NCBI GenBank assembly: GCA_900544795.1
Contig: UQWM01000001.1
Location: 1 to 64,000, forward strand
DNA length: 64,000 nt
Source of the DNA: an uncultured Phascolarctobacterium sp.
GTDB taxonomy: Bacteria; Bacillota; Negativicutes; Acidaminococcales; Acidaminococcaceae
Direction: 5' to 3'
The notes beneath the pieces were generated by a model that did not search any database, was not told the origin of the DNA, and saw only the letters and a list, made by a program, of their open reading frames with translations. Of the stretch, positions 17,278 through 25,833 are shown piece by piece (the stretch's first letter is position 1; each line of letters opens with the position of its first letter). The translations under genes and the position numbers were made by a program.

Positions 17278-18777
17278 TTACCAGTTGAGGAAATTGTATC
17301 TAACTTTAAACGTATTACCATGGCCTTCTCTATGATCCTGCTCATACTCAAACTCAATAGCCCAACAGCAGAACCTGTGCGTCCATCTGTAATTAGTTTC
17401 ATAATTACTGTGTTTGCCCAAATCATAGCGGTTGACGATCGTAAAAGTATTTTTATCATCCAGCTTAAACCGCAGCCCGTTACGCAATTCCTTACCCATA
17501 TCAGGCTGTCCATAATCATACAGATTACTGGTAATATCCTCTCGATAATAACCGACCCAGGTATCCCACTTCGGTGCCAGTTTCTGCCCTAAAGTAGCAT
17601 AATACATCATCGTGGACTGCGTTTCGTCAGTATAGCTTTCTGTTACCCATTTTTTACCTACAGTCAGGTCAAGGAAAGTGTTTTTACTGTTGAACAGATA
17701 AATCCGGTCATGATTCAAATAAGCAGCATACTCTGTATGCCAGCTTTTGATACTGCTCTTTTCGTTACGCCATAAACCATGAGTAATATACGCACTGTAT
17801 GTCAACGGCAAGTTATCGATCAAACGATGGTTTTTATAATATAAGCCGATATCTCTTTCTTTGCGGATCCATTCGTCATCTTCTTCATCCCAGCCGTCCT
17901 GAAGTTTTACAGAAAAATTACGCTCGTCATGATTGATGCCATACATCGGTTTATAACCAGCTTTAGAATAGTATGCCAGATCGGCATAGAAATCTGTTTT
18001 CGGCCCCAGGTTATAATCGACCTGCAGCTTGGCATACATGCCATTATCACTGCCGTCATAACCAATGCGAGGCATGATTCTATTCTCGCTCTCTCCATCC
18101 AAGCGATTGACCCACAAATCACGCGAATAAATATGTTTGCCTTTCGCATAAACCTTTACATCACGGGCAACCATTTTATCATTAGGATAGATTTCAAAGG
18201 TTTTTGCCGTGATCAGCAAACAGGGATCATGCTCAACCGCCGGGCAGCGCGTCGTTTCCCCACCCTGATCTATAACGATCCTGTCCGGATAAATATCTGC
18301 ATGGGGAGCTTTAAAATAGTCTTTAGCACCCTTACCGTCGATTTTTTTGATCTCACCGGTCTTGGAATTAAAATTATAATAGACCCACTCGCCGTTCATA
18401 GTGGTATCAGGTTCCTGTAAGGTACCACCCTGCTTCAGCCAGACGTCGCCGGTCTTCATGTTACCTTCGGCTCTGGTCGTCAGCAAGGTTTCATCACCCT
18501 GCACGATCTTCACATTACCTTCGGCAACAAAGTCGCCGCTGCCCTGGTCGTAAGTAGCACGATCGCCCCATAGGGTTATCGGCATCGGCTCCCCAGCTTC
18601 AGCCTGCTTTTTTTTCTTGCTTTTATCTTTAATCACGCCGGCTTCACGTTCCTGCTTCTGCTCCTGAAAATCCGGTGAAGTATAACGCGAGTCACCCGTA
18701 ACATATTCTTCGGCAAATACCGCCTGCGATACCGCTAAGCTCATCAGGCAGGCTGCTGCTAAGGCTTTCTTCTTCAT
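17278..18777 (-). CDS. lptD: LptD/OstA-like outer-membrane LPS assembly protein
   Basis: About 499 residues, shorter than proteobacterial LptD (near 780). A signal peptide (KKKALAAACLMSLAVSQAVFA) is followed by a charged linker rich in K/E/Q. Then comes an OstA-like jellyroll stretch (ITLWGDRATYDQGSGDFVAE, LTTRAEGNMKTGDVWLK, NGEWVYYNFNSKTGEI), and from about residue 240 an aromatic, alternating pattern typical of beta strands, ending in VRYNFLNW. Cysteine pairs are few. ATG 18777 follows AGGAGAG; a TTG upstream overlaps that site and is rejected. It heads the heptose operon, which fits a role in LPS export. A TATAAT at 18842-18837 may be its -10. The exact name is inferred from domain and context. 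Confidence 0.75.
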   Translation of the reverse strand: MKKKALAAACLMSLAVSQAVFAEEYVTGDSRYTSPDFQEQKQEREAGVIKDKSKKKKQAEAGEPMPITLWGDRATYDQGSGDFVAEGNVKIVQGDETLLTTRAEGNMKTGDVWLKQGGTLQEPDTTMNGEWVYYNFNSKTGEIKKIDGKGAKDYFKAPHADIYPDRIVIDQGGETTRCPAVEHDPCLLITAKTFEIYPNDKMVARDVKVYAKGKHIYSRDLWVNRLDGESENRIMPRIGYDGSDNGMYAKLQVDYNLGPKTDFYADLAYYSKAGYKPMYGINHDERNFSVKLQDGWDEEDDEWIRKERDIGLYYKNHRLIDNLPLTYSAYITHGLWRNEKSSIKSWHTEYAAYLNHDRIYLFNSKNTFLDLTVGKKWVTESYTDETQSTMMYYATLGQKLAPKWDTWVGYYREDITSNLYDYGQPDMGKELRNGLRFKLDDKNTFTIVNRYDLGKHSNYETNYRWTHRFCCWAIEFEYEQDHREGHGNTFKVRYNFLNW

Positions 18778-18856
18778 GCTTTCTCTCCTCAATCAAATTT
18801 ATCATTTATAAAAAAACGCACAAATATCCACTACATATTATATCACAATTTTAAAC

Positions 18857-18884
18857 AAAAAACCCGCCTTAAAGGCGGGTTTTC
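18857..18884 (-). terminator. Rho-independent terminator
   Basis: aaaacccgcctt and aaggcgggtttt form a stem; on the minus strand it is followed by a T run. It ends the secreted-protein gene 18901-19869 and lies just upstream of the lptD promoter region. Confidence 0.85.
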
Positions 18885-18900
18885 ATAATAACTTCAATTT

Positions 18901-19869
18901 TTATTTGCCCTGGTAAACCATACCCTGGATATTAGTATCTTCTACGGTCTGAACATAAGTGGTAGAACCTGCGGGAATAACTACTGCTTTACCGGTAACA
19001 AACGCACCGCCCAAAGCACCGATAGGCCCTAAAACGATCATACCCCCGATAGCGGCACCTGCAGCACCTGCGGCAGTTTTAGCTTCCTGTTTGGCGACTT
19101 CACCAATATAAACGGGAACCTTAGTGCCATCCAAAGCATAAACATGTGTAAAATCAATATCAATACGGGCGTCACGTCCAAAACTGCGCGGCTGAACTAC
19201 TTTTTTGATAGTACCTTCGCCCATAGCACCTTTCGGAAGTACCAGCACATCATTTACATAAACATTATCAGCCAGTTTAAAATGCACAGGCTCACCTGCT
19301 TTATCTTCTCTGCTGCTCAGTTCCTCAGTAAATTCTACTTTAATCACAGAATCCTTCGGTAAAGTAACGCTTTCAACAGAAATCACACCATCGGTAAAAG
19401 CAATATTAGACAAAGACTCTAATCTGGAAGATAAAGACCCTTCCTCGATCTTACCATTAAGCATCATCTCTACTGCTTCAACACGGTTTTTAGCCGGGCC
19501 GCCGGACATGCTTTCATTAAACTGCCATTCAATAGCGTTCAGCTTAGTTAAAAATCCAGCTTCGTTGCTGTTAGGGGCACCTTTAAGATAATCGTATAAA
19601 TTATCGACACGGTCTAAAATAGCGTCGCTGGTAACGGTGCCATAAACATCGTCTTCAAGGCTGTCCATACGTCCTACTAAAGCACCAGCCTGCTCAGTAC
19701 CGTACAGCATTTTTTCCATAGCCGAAATTTTATCGGTAGCCGACATCTGCTCGACTGCGGCAGAAGGAACAGCACCACCTATATCATCAGCATCCATAGC
19801 AAAACCCGGCGCAACAGAAGTCACGCAAAAAATCATAGTTAAAAGCAAAGTAAGGAGTCGTCTTTTCAT
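18901..19869 (-). CDS. Secreted protein with helical repeats and a glycine zipper, function unknown
   Basis: 322 residues. Signal peptide of about 24 residues ending CVTSVAPGFA. The first half contains repeated helical units of the form ...A-E-x-M-L-x-G-...-R-L/M-x-S-L (for example ISAMEKMLYGTEQAGALVG and VEAVEMMLNGKIEEGSLSSR). Then follows a beta-rich region (SVTLPKDSVIKVEFTEEL) and a glycine-zipper stretch around residue 265-300 (AAGAAGAAIGGMIVLG). No named domain recognised. It stands alone between its own promoter region and a terminator. Envelope localisation is inferred; the zipper could insert in or lie along a membrane. Confidence 0.8.
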   Translation of the reverse strand: MKRRLLTLLLTMIFCVTSVAPGFAMDADDIGGAVPSAAVEQMSATDKISAMEKMLYGTEQAGALVGRMDSLEDDVYGTVTSDAILDRVDNLYDYLKGAPNSNEAGFLTKLNAIEWQFNESMSGGPAKNRVEAVEMMLNGKIEEGSLSSRLESLSNIAFTDGVISVESVTLPKDSVIKVEFTEELSSREDKAGEPVHFKLADNVYVNDVLVLPKGAMGEGTIKKVVQPRSFGRDARIDIDFTHVYALDGTKVPVYIGEVAKQEAKTAAGAAGAAIGGMIVLGPIGALGGAFVTGKAVVIPAGSTTYVQTVEDTNIQGMVYQGK

Positions 19870-19922
19870 TGCAATACCTCCGTTATTTTAATTTTATGAA
19901 GCTATTATACCACAAAATGCGT

Positions 19923-19957
19923 AAAAAAAACAGGCGACCACTAGATAATGTGGTCGC
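19923..19957 (-). terminator. Rho-independent terminator
   Basis: Stem gcgaccac/gtggtcgc (19934-19941 and 19950-19957), followed on the minus strand by eight T. Ends the VirK/YbjX gene. Confidence 0.85.
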
Positions 19958-19962
19958 AAAAT

Positions 19963-20868
19963 TTATTTTTTATAACTCTCTAAAACACTGTTTATCGAAT
20001 CTGTTATTTCGTCCATTTTTGCGAAACGCCTTCTATGCTGAGCACGCTTAGACGGCTTCAATTCTTCCATGGATTTACGATACTCTTCGATCGGCATTTC
20101 AAAGAAGCGCTGATCCTTACAACCATGGCCTTCGCACTCCTGCCAGAAATCATCCAGTGAAGTTTTTAGTTTTCGGTCCCGACGCACATGGTTCATAGCA
20201 TAATAACCAGCGTTAGAGACCGCATATAAATGCTGGCAGCCTAAAGCGGCAGCAACATTGCGGATACCATAAAAAATCAAATTCTTGGTACGGTAACCAA
20301 AAAAGGCTTTCGTCAAACCTTTAATAACTTCACTGCTGTTAGGAGTCCCCTGCAAAGCGCCTATCCAAAGCGCAGGCAACCCATCCTCCGGCGCAGGTGC
20401 CAGCCAGAACATGATCTGATAAAGCTCGTCCTCGCCCAAAGATAGTACCAACGACAGGCAACCTTCCTTACGCTGCCCTCCATGAAACCACAGTTCCATC
20501 GTCAACGGCTTTTCTTCATACACATCTTCCCAAAGTCTGATGCGCTCGCCTCGGGCATATAGCTTTGCCAAAGCGTCTTCATTCAGCACCGTTTCCAGAT
20601 AACCGATATGATTTTTTACCAGCGCCATCCGCTCGTCCCAAGTCGAATCCTTATAAAAAAACTGCCGCGTCGTTTGTTCTACAAAAGAAGTAGTATGCCG
20701 CAGCATTTCCTGCCGTAGAGGCGTAGCTTCAAAAAACGCCAACAAATCACCAACCTGGCTTTGATGAAAATGACAGCGGGTCAAAAAAACTATATATCGT
20801 TTCCATTCTTTGAGAATATGTGTTTTATATAAATCCTGACCAATATATTTTAAAATCTGCTTATCCAT
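19963..20868 (-). CDS. VirK/YbjX (DUF535) family protein
   Basis: About 301 residues, cytoplasmic by composition. Family hallmarks are LWFHGGQRKEGCLSLVLSLG, ALWIGALQGTP, LTKAFFGYRTKNLIFYGIRNVAAALG, and the C-terminal SLDDFWQECEGHGCKDQRFFEMP, all typical of DUF535 proteins; VirK members affect surface functions and peptide resistance in enterobacteria, with no defined reaction. I choose ATG 20868 because GAGGTAGGA lies directly before it; the frame is open 14 codons further up. Monocistronic with its own terminator. Confidence 0.87.
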   Translation of the reverse strand: MDKQILKYIGQDLYKTHILKEWKRYIVFLTRCHFHQSQVGDLLAFFEATPLRQEMLRHTTSFVEQTTRQFFYKDSTWDERMALVKNHIGYLETVLNEDALAKLYARGERIRLWEDVYEEKPLTMELWFHGGQRKEGCLSLVLSLGEDELYQIMFWLAPAPEDGLPALWIGALQGTPNSSEVIKGLTKAFFGYRTKNLIFYGIRNVAAALGCQHLYAVSNAGYYAMNHVRRDRKLKTSLDDFWQECEGHGCKDQRFFEMPIEEYRKSMEELKPSKRAQHRRRFAKMDEITDSINSVLESYKK

Positions 20869-20944
20869 TCCTACCTCACAAGTCCTAATATTGTTCATAT
20901 TATACCACATTTAAGCCTTGCTTACTATGGATAAATCACTGCTG

Positions 20945-20976
20945 CAAAAACAAAACGACCGCCGCAGCGGTCGTTT
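20945..20976 (-). terminator. Rho-independent terminator
   Basis: Stem aaacgaccgc / gcggtcgttt with a cgca loop (20953-20976); the minus-strand side continues in TTTTGTTTTT. Positioned after the porin at 20998 is transcribed. Confidence 0.85.
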
Positions 20977-20997
20977 GCAAAGTGTATTATTTTAGCA

Positions 20998-22236
20998 TTA
21001 GAATGTGAAAGTAACGTCAGTCCACAATCTTTTATCTTTCAAATTATCTCCTTCGCTGGTAACAGTTTTAGCTTTAGTATCATAATAAGCCAGCGTAGCT
21101 ACGATGTTTTTAGCAACGGCATAGTCGGCGCCAACAGCATAACCTTTAAAGCCAGTGTTCCAGAAAGTATTAGCATCGGTAGTATGTTCCCAATAAGTAC
21201 CTTCACCCTGGTCATAGTAACGGGCAAAAATACCGTAAGAACCGGCGTCGCTTGCTTTAGCGCCTTTATAGTTCAGCCCAACGGTCCAACCGTCGTCGTC
21301 AGAATTTCTTTCGCCGTCCCAGTTAGAATTGAGGTACATACCGGATAAAACAAGGTCATCATTAAAATTATAGGCAGCGCCTACATGCCAGATGCCATCA
21401 TTTTTACCGTATTCTTTACCCATAACATCCTGGAATTTTACATAGCCAGCAGCCAGATTCAAAGAATCACCAATATCGCCGGAAACCTCACCGCCGTAAT
21501 ACCGGTTAGCAATAGTTCTGGTTTCGATAGCATTATTGATATCAAAATCAGTATCGTCAGAAGCCTTGCCCATATAAGCTTTAACCTTGATGCGGTCGCC
21601 ATAAGTAGCAACTAAGCCGTCAGCCTGAGCATCCATAATGTTACCATCTGCCAGGAACGCGTCGATACGACCTGCTTGTAGGCCAACACCGCCAACACGG
21701 CCATTGACATAAGCACGTTTGAAATCAGTACCTTCATTACCCTGGTTATCACTGAAATCCTGAATATTTTGGATCATTGCCGTATAGGTCCAATCATCGT
21801 TGATCTGACCGTTGACCCACAAACGGCTACGCAAGTCAGAATCATAACCCTTGCCCTGGTTAGCTTTGGATTTTTGATTTACATAACGGGCACGGATCTC
21901 ACCAGTGATCTTAACATTATCGGATTTTTTCTCGAGACCGGCTACGCGCACGCCCAAAGAATCCAGTTCGTCAGCAAATTCAGCAGCCAAACGGTCAACG
22001 TTAGCGCCTTTGGCCATAGCCTTAGCTACGATTTGGGCCATTTCATAACGGGTCATCAAGCGATCGCCGCCAAAAGTACCGTTAGGATAACCGTCAACGA
22101 TACCAGCTGCTGCCAGTTTGTTTACGGAATCATAAGCCCAATGACCTGCCGGTACATCGGAGAAGGGGTTTGCAGCATAGGCAGAAGCAGTTACGCCCAA
22201 AGCCAGTGCCATTGCAAGTACTAAAGATTTTTTCAT
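20998..22236 (-). CDS. SLH-domain outer-membrane porin, copy 1
   Basis: About 412 residues. Signal peptide KKSLVLAMALALGVTASAYA, then one SLH domain (NPFSDVPAGHWAYDSVNKLA to about residue 80), then a coiled-coil stretch with AEFADELDSLGVRVAGLEKK, and a beta-barrel ending in LWTDVTFTF, with a terminal Phe as in outer-membrane barrels. In Negativicutes such proteins tether the outer membrane to polyamine-modified peptidoglycan through SLH and form general porins. GAGGAGG precedes ATG 22236; the longer frame starting at 22287 has no such site and would displace the signal peptide. Paralogue of the gene at 24515, near-identical over the first 100 residues. Confidence 0.92.
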   Translation of the reverse strand: MKKSLVLAMALALGVTASAYAANPFSDVPAGHWAYDSVNKLAAAGIVDGYPNGTFGGDRLMTRYEMAQIVAKAMAKGANVDRLAAEFADELDSLGVRVAGLEKKSDNVKITGEIRARYVNQKSKANQGKGYDSDLRSRLWVNGQINDDWTYTAMIQNIQDFSDNQGNEGTDFKRAYVNGRVGGVGLQAGRIDAFLADGNIMDAQADGLVATYGDRIKVKAYMGKASDDTDFDINNAIETRTIANRYYGGEVSGDIGDSLNLAAGYVKFQDVMGKEYGKNDGIWHVGAAYNFNDDLVLSGMYLNSNWDGERNSDDDGWTVGLNYKGAKASDAGSYGIFARYYDQGEGTYWEHTTDANTFWNTGFKGYAVGADYAVAKNIVATLAYYDTKAKTVTSEGDNLKDKRLWTDVTFTF

Positions 22237-22312
22237 GTTTGTTTCCTCCTCGGAAAATTTATTAAGCTTAAGCGGATCATGGCTCAAATAAATAACTCCG
22301 AATTTCCTTCAG

Positions 22313-22336
22313 TGCGAGTTGCCTTGTTTCCTCTAC
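22313..22336 (-). promoter_or_regulatory. Conserved 5' leader motif upstream of porin copy 1
   Basis: On the minus strand gtagaggaaacaaggcaact followed by cgca lies 77 bases before the start codon. The same 24-base motif with two changes precedes porin copy 2. Function unknown; probably in the untranslated leader. The remaining bases from 22337 to 22620 are AT-rich and show no gene. Confidence 0.5.
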
Positions 22337-22648
22337 CTGCAGAAATTCATCGCATTATCTGTTTAAGCCAAAACTATAAGCTTTTATATATTCTAAGCAT
22401 TAGTTTTATTTTTTGCAAGTTTAATTGCTATTTACTTATTTTAACTAAAAATTAGTAAATTCGTTATTTTATGTATTTTTATTTATTCTTTTTCGGCAAT
22501 AAACTATTATTTTATTTCTTAAAATTGCATTATTTTAGCAAAAATTATTTTACTTATTTCCTGCTTAACGCTATAAAAACAGGACGTTGTGTATAACAAA
22601 CTAATTATGTTAGAATAAATAAATCGTTAATATAAAGGAGGTCTTTCC

Positions 22649-23041
22649 ATGAAAAAAGAGCTGCTTGCAGCAGGCATTATCCTGGCAGCATGCCTGCCTT
22701 CTATCAATACCGAAGCTTCAACTAACCGCATCCTTATATCCACTCCCCATAGTTATTCGCAAAACATCAGCAATTATACCAACATCACTCTGGGTATGGC
22801 TGGCAGGGAACGTAAAGAACAGGAAGCCTGGGATCGCGAAAAGAAACGACGCGGTAATGAGTACGAATCTGAAAAACAGGAGCGCCGTGACCGCGAACGT
22901 TGGGAACGCCAGGAAGAAAAGAAACGTGAACAGGACAAACGCCACCATAAAAAAAATAATAAACGTAAAAACAACAGTGATTTTGAGCGTCAGCGCAAAT
23001 GGAAATTCGACCCTTCCCAGTCGGGCGGGCAAGGCGACTAA
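22649..23041 (+). CDS. Small secreted, highly charged protein, unknown function
   Basis: 130 residues. Signal peptide of about 23 residues (ELLAAGIILAACLPSINTEA); a cysteine is present in the hydrophobic part but no convincing lipobox follows. Residues 55-115 are dominated by R, K, E, Q and D (KQERRDRERWERQEEKKREQ), probably a single charged helix. AAAGGAGG lies before ATG 22649, and a strong terminator follows. No family recognised. It could bind anionic envelope polymers or metals, but that is speculation. Confidence 0.72.
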   Translation: MKKELLAAGIILAACLPSINTEASTNRILISTPHSYSQNISNYTNITLGMAGRERKEQEAWDREKKRRGNEYESEKQERRDRERWERQEEKKREQDKRHHKKNNKRKNNSDFERQRKWKFDPSQSGGQGD

Positions 23042-23061
23042 AGCAATTCCGTGCAAAACAA

Positions 23062-23096
23062 AAACAGCAGGTGAGATTTATCACCTGCTGTTTTTT
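23062..23096. terminator. Bidirectional terminator
   Basis: aaacagcaggtga / tcacctgctgttt stem with a 6-base loop, flanked by A on the left and T on the right. It separates the convergent genes 22649-23041 and 23107-23646. Confidence 0.88.
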
Positions 23097-23106
23097 AGTA
23101 ATGAAA

Positions 23107-23646
23107 TTATTTAAGCTGATTTACTTTCTTCAAATAGCTACGGACAGTTTTAGCGAATTCTTCGCTTTTCCAATCGCTGCGTACAGTCAAGGCTTCTTCT
23201 ACTTCCGTGTCACCAGAATATTTTTTTACATAATATCTACCGGTAACTTTGTTTAAAAATGCAAACTGACCGCTCATATCCAGCTTTAAAGTAGGCTCGC
23301 GGCGAGGAAACAAAACTTTATCGTCCAGCTTGTCAAGCGACATGGCAATAACGATATCCGACCCGGTCTCACGGGCAATACGCTCCAGATTTGCTTTGCT
23401 GAAATCAGAGATGTCCCTGGCGCCTACTGCTTTATCCACAACATCTTCCGCGACCATATCAAACTCAGGGAACTTAAACATATCCATGATCTCTTCCATG
23501 TAGATCATACTTGCGGTAGTGTTATCTTCCACATGGTTAGCCAAAGGTATCACAGCCAATTTTGCAGCTTCAGCTTTACCTGCTGCCGGCAGCACAAAAC
23601 AAATAGCCAAAACAGCCATTAGTACAAAATTCATAAATTTTTTCAT
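23107..23646 (-). CDS. Secreted protein of a local paralogous pair, copy A
   Basis: 179 residues. Signal peptide ending in KAEA (about 27 residues). The mature part starts KLAVIPLANHVEDN, then IYMEEIMDMFKFPEFDMVAEDVV, then ETGSDIVIAMSLDKLDDK, and ends with a basic tail. The pattern strand (AVIPLAN), amphipathic helix, then TGSDIV strand resembles the small alpha/beta folds seen in TolB-N or FlgO-like envelope proteins, but I cannot assign a family. About half of its residues match the neighbour 23850-24383. AGGAGG lies upstream of the ATG. Has its own terminator. Confidence 0.78.
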   Translation of the reverse strand: MKKFMNFVLMAVLAICFVLPAAGKAEAAKLAVIPLANHVEDNTTASMIYMEEIMDMFKFPEFDMVAEDVVDKAVGARDISDFSKANLERIARETGSDIVIAMSLDKLDDKVLFPRREPTLKLDMSGQFAFLNKVTGRYYVKKYSGDTEVEEALTVRSDWKSEEFAKTVRSYLKKVNQLK

Positions 23647-23794
23647 TAAAGAGCCTCCTCTATACCAGATTATATATCCACTCTGAACATCTTAGCATAT
23701 TTTAACTGTAAAAAACAAGAGGAGATACAACTTTGCTTTTTTCACAAGTACCATTGTTAATTTTTATCAATATCAGTTTAAGAATATAAACAAT

Positions 23795-23830
23795 AAAAAT
23801 AACGCCGGTCTTAATGACCGGCGTTATTTT
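23795..23830 (-). terminator. Rho-independent terminator
   Basis: aaaataacgccggtc / gaccggcgttatttt stem with a 5-base loop, T-rich on the minus strand. Ends the gene 23850-24383. Confidence 0.85.
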
Positions 23831-23849
23831 ATTAAAGCATTGCTTGTTT

Positions 23850-24383
23850 TCAGCGAACTTTCTTAAAAGCCTCACGTACTACCTTTTGCAGAACTTCGTG
23901 ATCCCAGTCACTGCGAACAGTAACGGCTTCCTCTATGGTTCTACTATCGCGCAGGTCTTTGTAATAGTAATCACCGGTGATAACGTTTACAAAAGCAAAT
24001 TTACCACGCAGGTCCATTTTCAAAGTTGCTTCTTTACGCTGCGGCATCCGCTTAGCATCCAGTTTATCCAGCTGCATGGCCACTACAATGTCAGCGCCGG
24101 TAACCTGAGCTACCCTCTCTAAAGCGGCTTTACTGTAATCAGCAAGGCCATTTTCACTGCCGATAGCTTCCAGCACTACATCCTCACCCAAAAGGTCAAA
24201 TTCAGGATAACGGAACAGCGCCAAAGCTTCCTGCATGTAAATTGTGCCGGCCACTTCGTCGCCGGCAACATGATTAGCCAGCGGCACAACGGCTACTTTA
24301 GCCGCTTCGGCCCTACCGCCTAACGGCAGAGCAAAGCAAATCGTTACTAACGCCAAAAGCACATAATTAAAGAATTTTTTCAT
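23850..24383 (-). CDS. Secreted protein of a local paralogous pair, copy B
   Basis: 177 residues with signal peptide ending RAEA. It shares with copy A the segments VPLANHV, IYMQEAL, the PEFD-x-x-x-EDVV motif, YSKAALERVAQVTGADIVVAMQLDKLDAK, and EEAVTVRSDW. Function unknown. Each copy has its own leader and terminator, so the two can be expressed independently. They lie between the two SLH porins, suggesting an envelope role. Confidence 0.78.
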   Translation of the reverse strand: MKKFFNYVLLALVTICFALPLGGRAEAAKVAVVPLANHVAGDEVAGTIYMQEALALFRYPEFDLLGEDVVLEAIGSENGLADYSKAALERVAQVTGADIVVAMQLDKLDAKRMPQRKEATLKMDLRGKFAFVNVITGDYYYKDLRDSRTIEEAVTVRSDWDHEVLQKVVREAFKKVR

Positions 24384-24458
24384 TATTTACCTCCTTCAGT
24401 AAAAAGCATCTGAAGATATCTTAACACATTTCCTAACAATCAAAAACTGTTTTGTTGA

Positions 24459-24486
24459 AAAAAGCGGCTGCCTAAGCAGCCGCTTT
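24459..24486 (-). terminator. Rho-independent terminator
   Basis: aaaagcggctgc / gcagccgctttt stem with a 4-base loop; T-rich end on the minus strand. Follows porin copy 2. Confidence 0.85.
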
Positions 24487-24514
24487 TAAATTTGCAATAT
24501 CTAATTCAGTTAAA

Positions 24515-25732
24515 TTAGAAAGTGAAAGTCAAATCAGTCCAGATGATTTTATCATCATCTTTGCTGTCAAGTTTATTCTCGGTATCATAATAAGCAACAG
24601 TACCAACAATATTTTTAGCAAAGGTGTAATTAACACCCACACCGTAGCCTTTGAAACCATCGTTATCAAAGGTGTTGGCATCAGTAGTATGTGCCAAGTA
24701 GGTTTGACCACCTTGGTTGTAGTAATTAGCCCAAATACCCCAGCTGTTAACTTCAGCAGCTTCAGCGCCTTTATAAGCTAAGCCAAATACATAACCATCG
24801 TCATCAAGTTTAGCACCAGCAGAGCCAAACTCAGCGGCACCATCAGCGTCGCCTTTTAAATACATACCGGAAAGAGTAACATCACCGGCGGTATAGGTGA
24901 GACCAGCATGCCAGATAGCATTCTCTGCATCTTCGATATCGCCAATATCTTTAACATTAATGTAACCAGCGGCCAGATTCAGACCTTTAGCAAGATCAGC
25001 AGAAACTTCGCCACCTGCATAGTTGCCGAATGTTTCCTTAGCACCGTTCAAGGAACCCAAAGTACCATCAGTGCCTTTACCAACATAACCAGTTAATTTT
25101 ACTTTGTCGCCATAGGAAACTTCGATACCGTCAGCACGGGTATCATAAACATTTCCGTTAGCGAAGAAAGCATTATAACGACCAGCACGTACTGCAACAC
25201 CACCGATTTTACCATCAACATAAGCACGTTGGAAATTAACATCTTCGTCGCCTTTGTCGGTTTTAAAGTCTTGGGTATTCTGCAACATGCCAGTATAAGA
25301 CCAGTCATCGTTGACCTGTCCTTTTACCCAGATACGGGAACGCAGGTCATTAGTGTAACCGTTTTTATCGCTGTCAGTATAACGGAAACGAGCTTCACCA
25401 GTGATTTTAACATTGTCAGATTTTTTCTCCAAAGCTGCAACGCGAACGCCAAGGCTATCCAGTTCGTCAGCAAATTCAGCAGCCAAACGGTCAACGTTAG
25501 CGCCTTTTGCCATTGCTTTTGCTACGATTTGAGCCATTTCATAACGGGTCATCAGACGGTCGCCACCGAAAGTAGCGTCGCCATAGCCGTCAACGATACC
25601 AGCTGCTGCCAGTTTGTTTACGGAATCATATGCCCAATGACCTGCCGGTACATCGGAGAAGGGGTTTGCAGCATAGGCAGAAGCAGTTACGCCCAAAGCC
25701 ATAGCCATTGCTAATACTAAAGATTTTTTCAT
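24515..25732 (-). CDS. SLH-domain outer-membrane porin, copy 2
   Basis: About 405 residues with the same layout as copy 1: signal peptide, SLH domain (NPFSDVPAGHWAYDSVNKLA), coiled coil, beta-barrel with a terminal Phe (IIWTDLTFTF). The first 100 residues are almost the same as copy 1, while the barrel diverges, so substrate range or antigenicity may differ. GAAGGAGG precedes ATG 25732; an upstream in-frame ATG at 25810 is rejected because it would bury the signal peptide. A 10-bp inverted repeat (aatgttttat/ataaaacatt) lies just before the ribosome-binding site. Confidence 0.92.
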   Translation of the reverse strand: MKKSLVLAMAMALGVTASAYAANPFSDVPAGHWAYDSVNKLAAAGIVDGYGDATFGGDRLMTRYEMAQIVAKAMAKGANVDRLAAEFADELDSLGVRVAALEKKSDNVKITGEARFRYTDSDKNGYTNDLRSRIWVKGQVNDDWSYTGMLQNTQDFKTDKGDEDVNFQRAYVDGKIGGVAVRAGRYNAFFANGNVYDTRADGIEVSYGDKVKLTGYVGKGTDGTLGSLNGAKETFGNYAGGEVSADLAKGLNLAAGYINVKDIGDIEDAENAIWHAGLTYTAGDVTLSGMYLKGDADGAAEFGSAGAKLDDDGYVFGLAYKGAEAAEVNSWGIWANYYNQGGQTYLAHTTDANTFDNDGFKGYGVGVNYTFAKNIVGTVAYYDTENKLDSKDDDKIIWTDLTFTF

Positions 25733-25809
25733 TGTTATTTCCTCCTTCGGAAATGTTTTATTTTTATAAAACATTCCGGAAAGGAATCTGCACGCTTCAG
25801 TGTGCTTCA

Positions 25810-25833
25810 TGCGAGTTACCTAGTTTCCTCTAC
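25810..25833 (-). promoter_or_regulatory. Conserved 5' leader motif upstream of porin copy 2
   Basis: Minus-strand gtagaggaaactaggtaact followed by cgca, 22 of 24 bases equal to the motif before porin copy 1 and at the same distance class (77 bases) from the start codon. The stretch 25834-26302 between this leader and korA is AT-rich; I see no gene, hairpin of note or riboswitch in it. Confidence 0.5.

Noticed and set aside
22665..23114. Overlapping ORFs in other frames of the charged secreted protein
   Set aside because: The frame at 22649 alone has a strong SD and a signal peptide; repetitive charged codons keep the other frames open.
25732..25810. N-terminal extension of porin copy 2 from ATG 25810
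   Set aside because: Would place 26 residues before a clear signal peptide; the SD is at the inner ATG.
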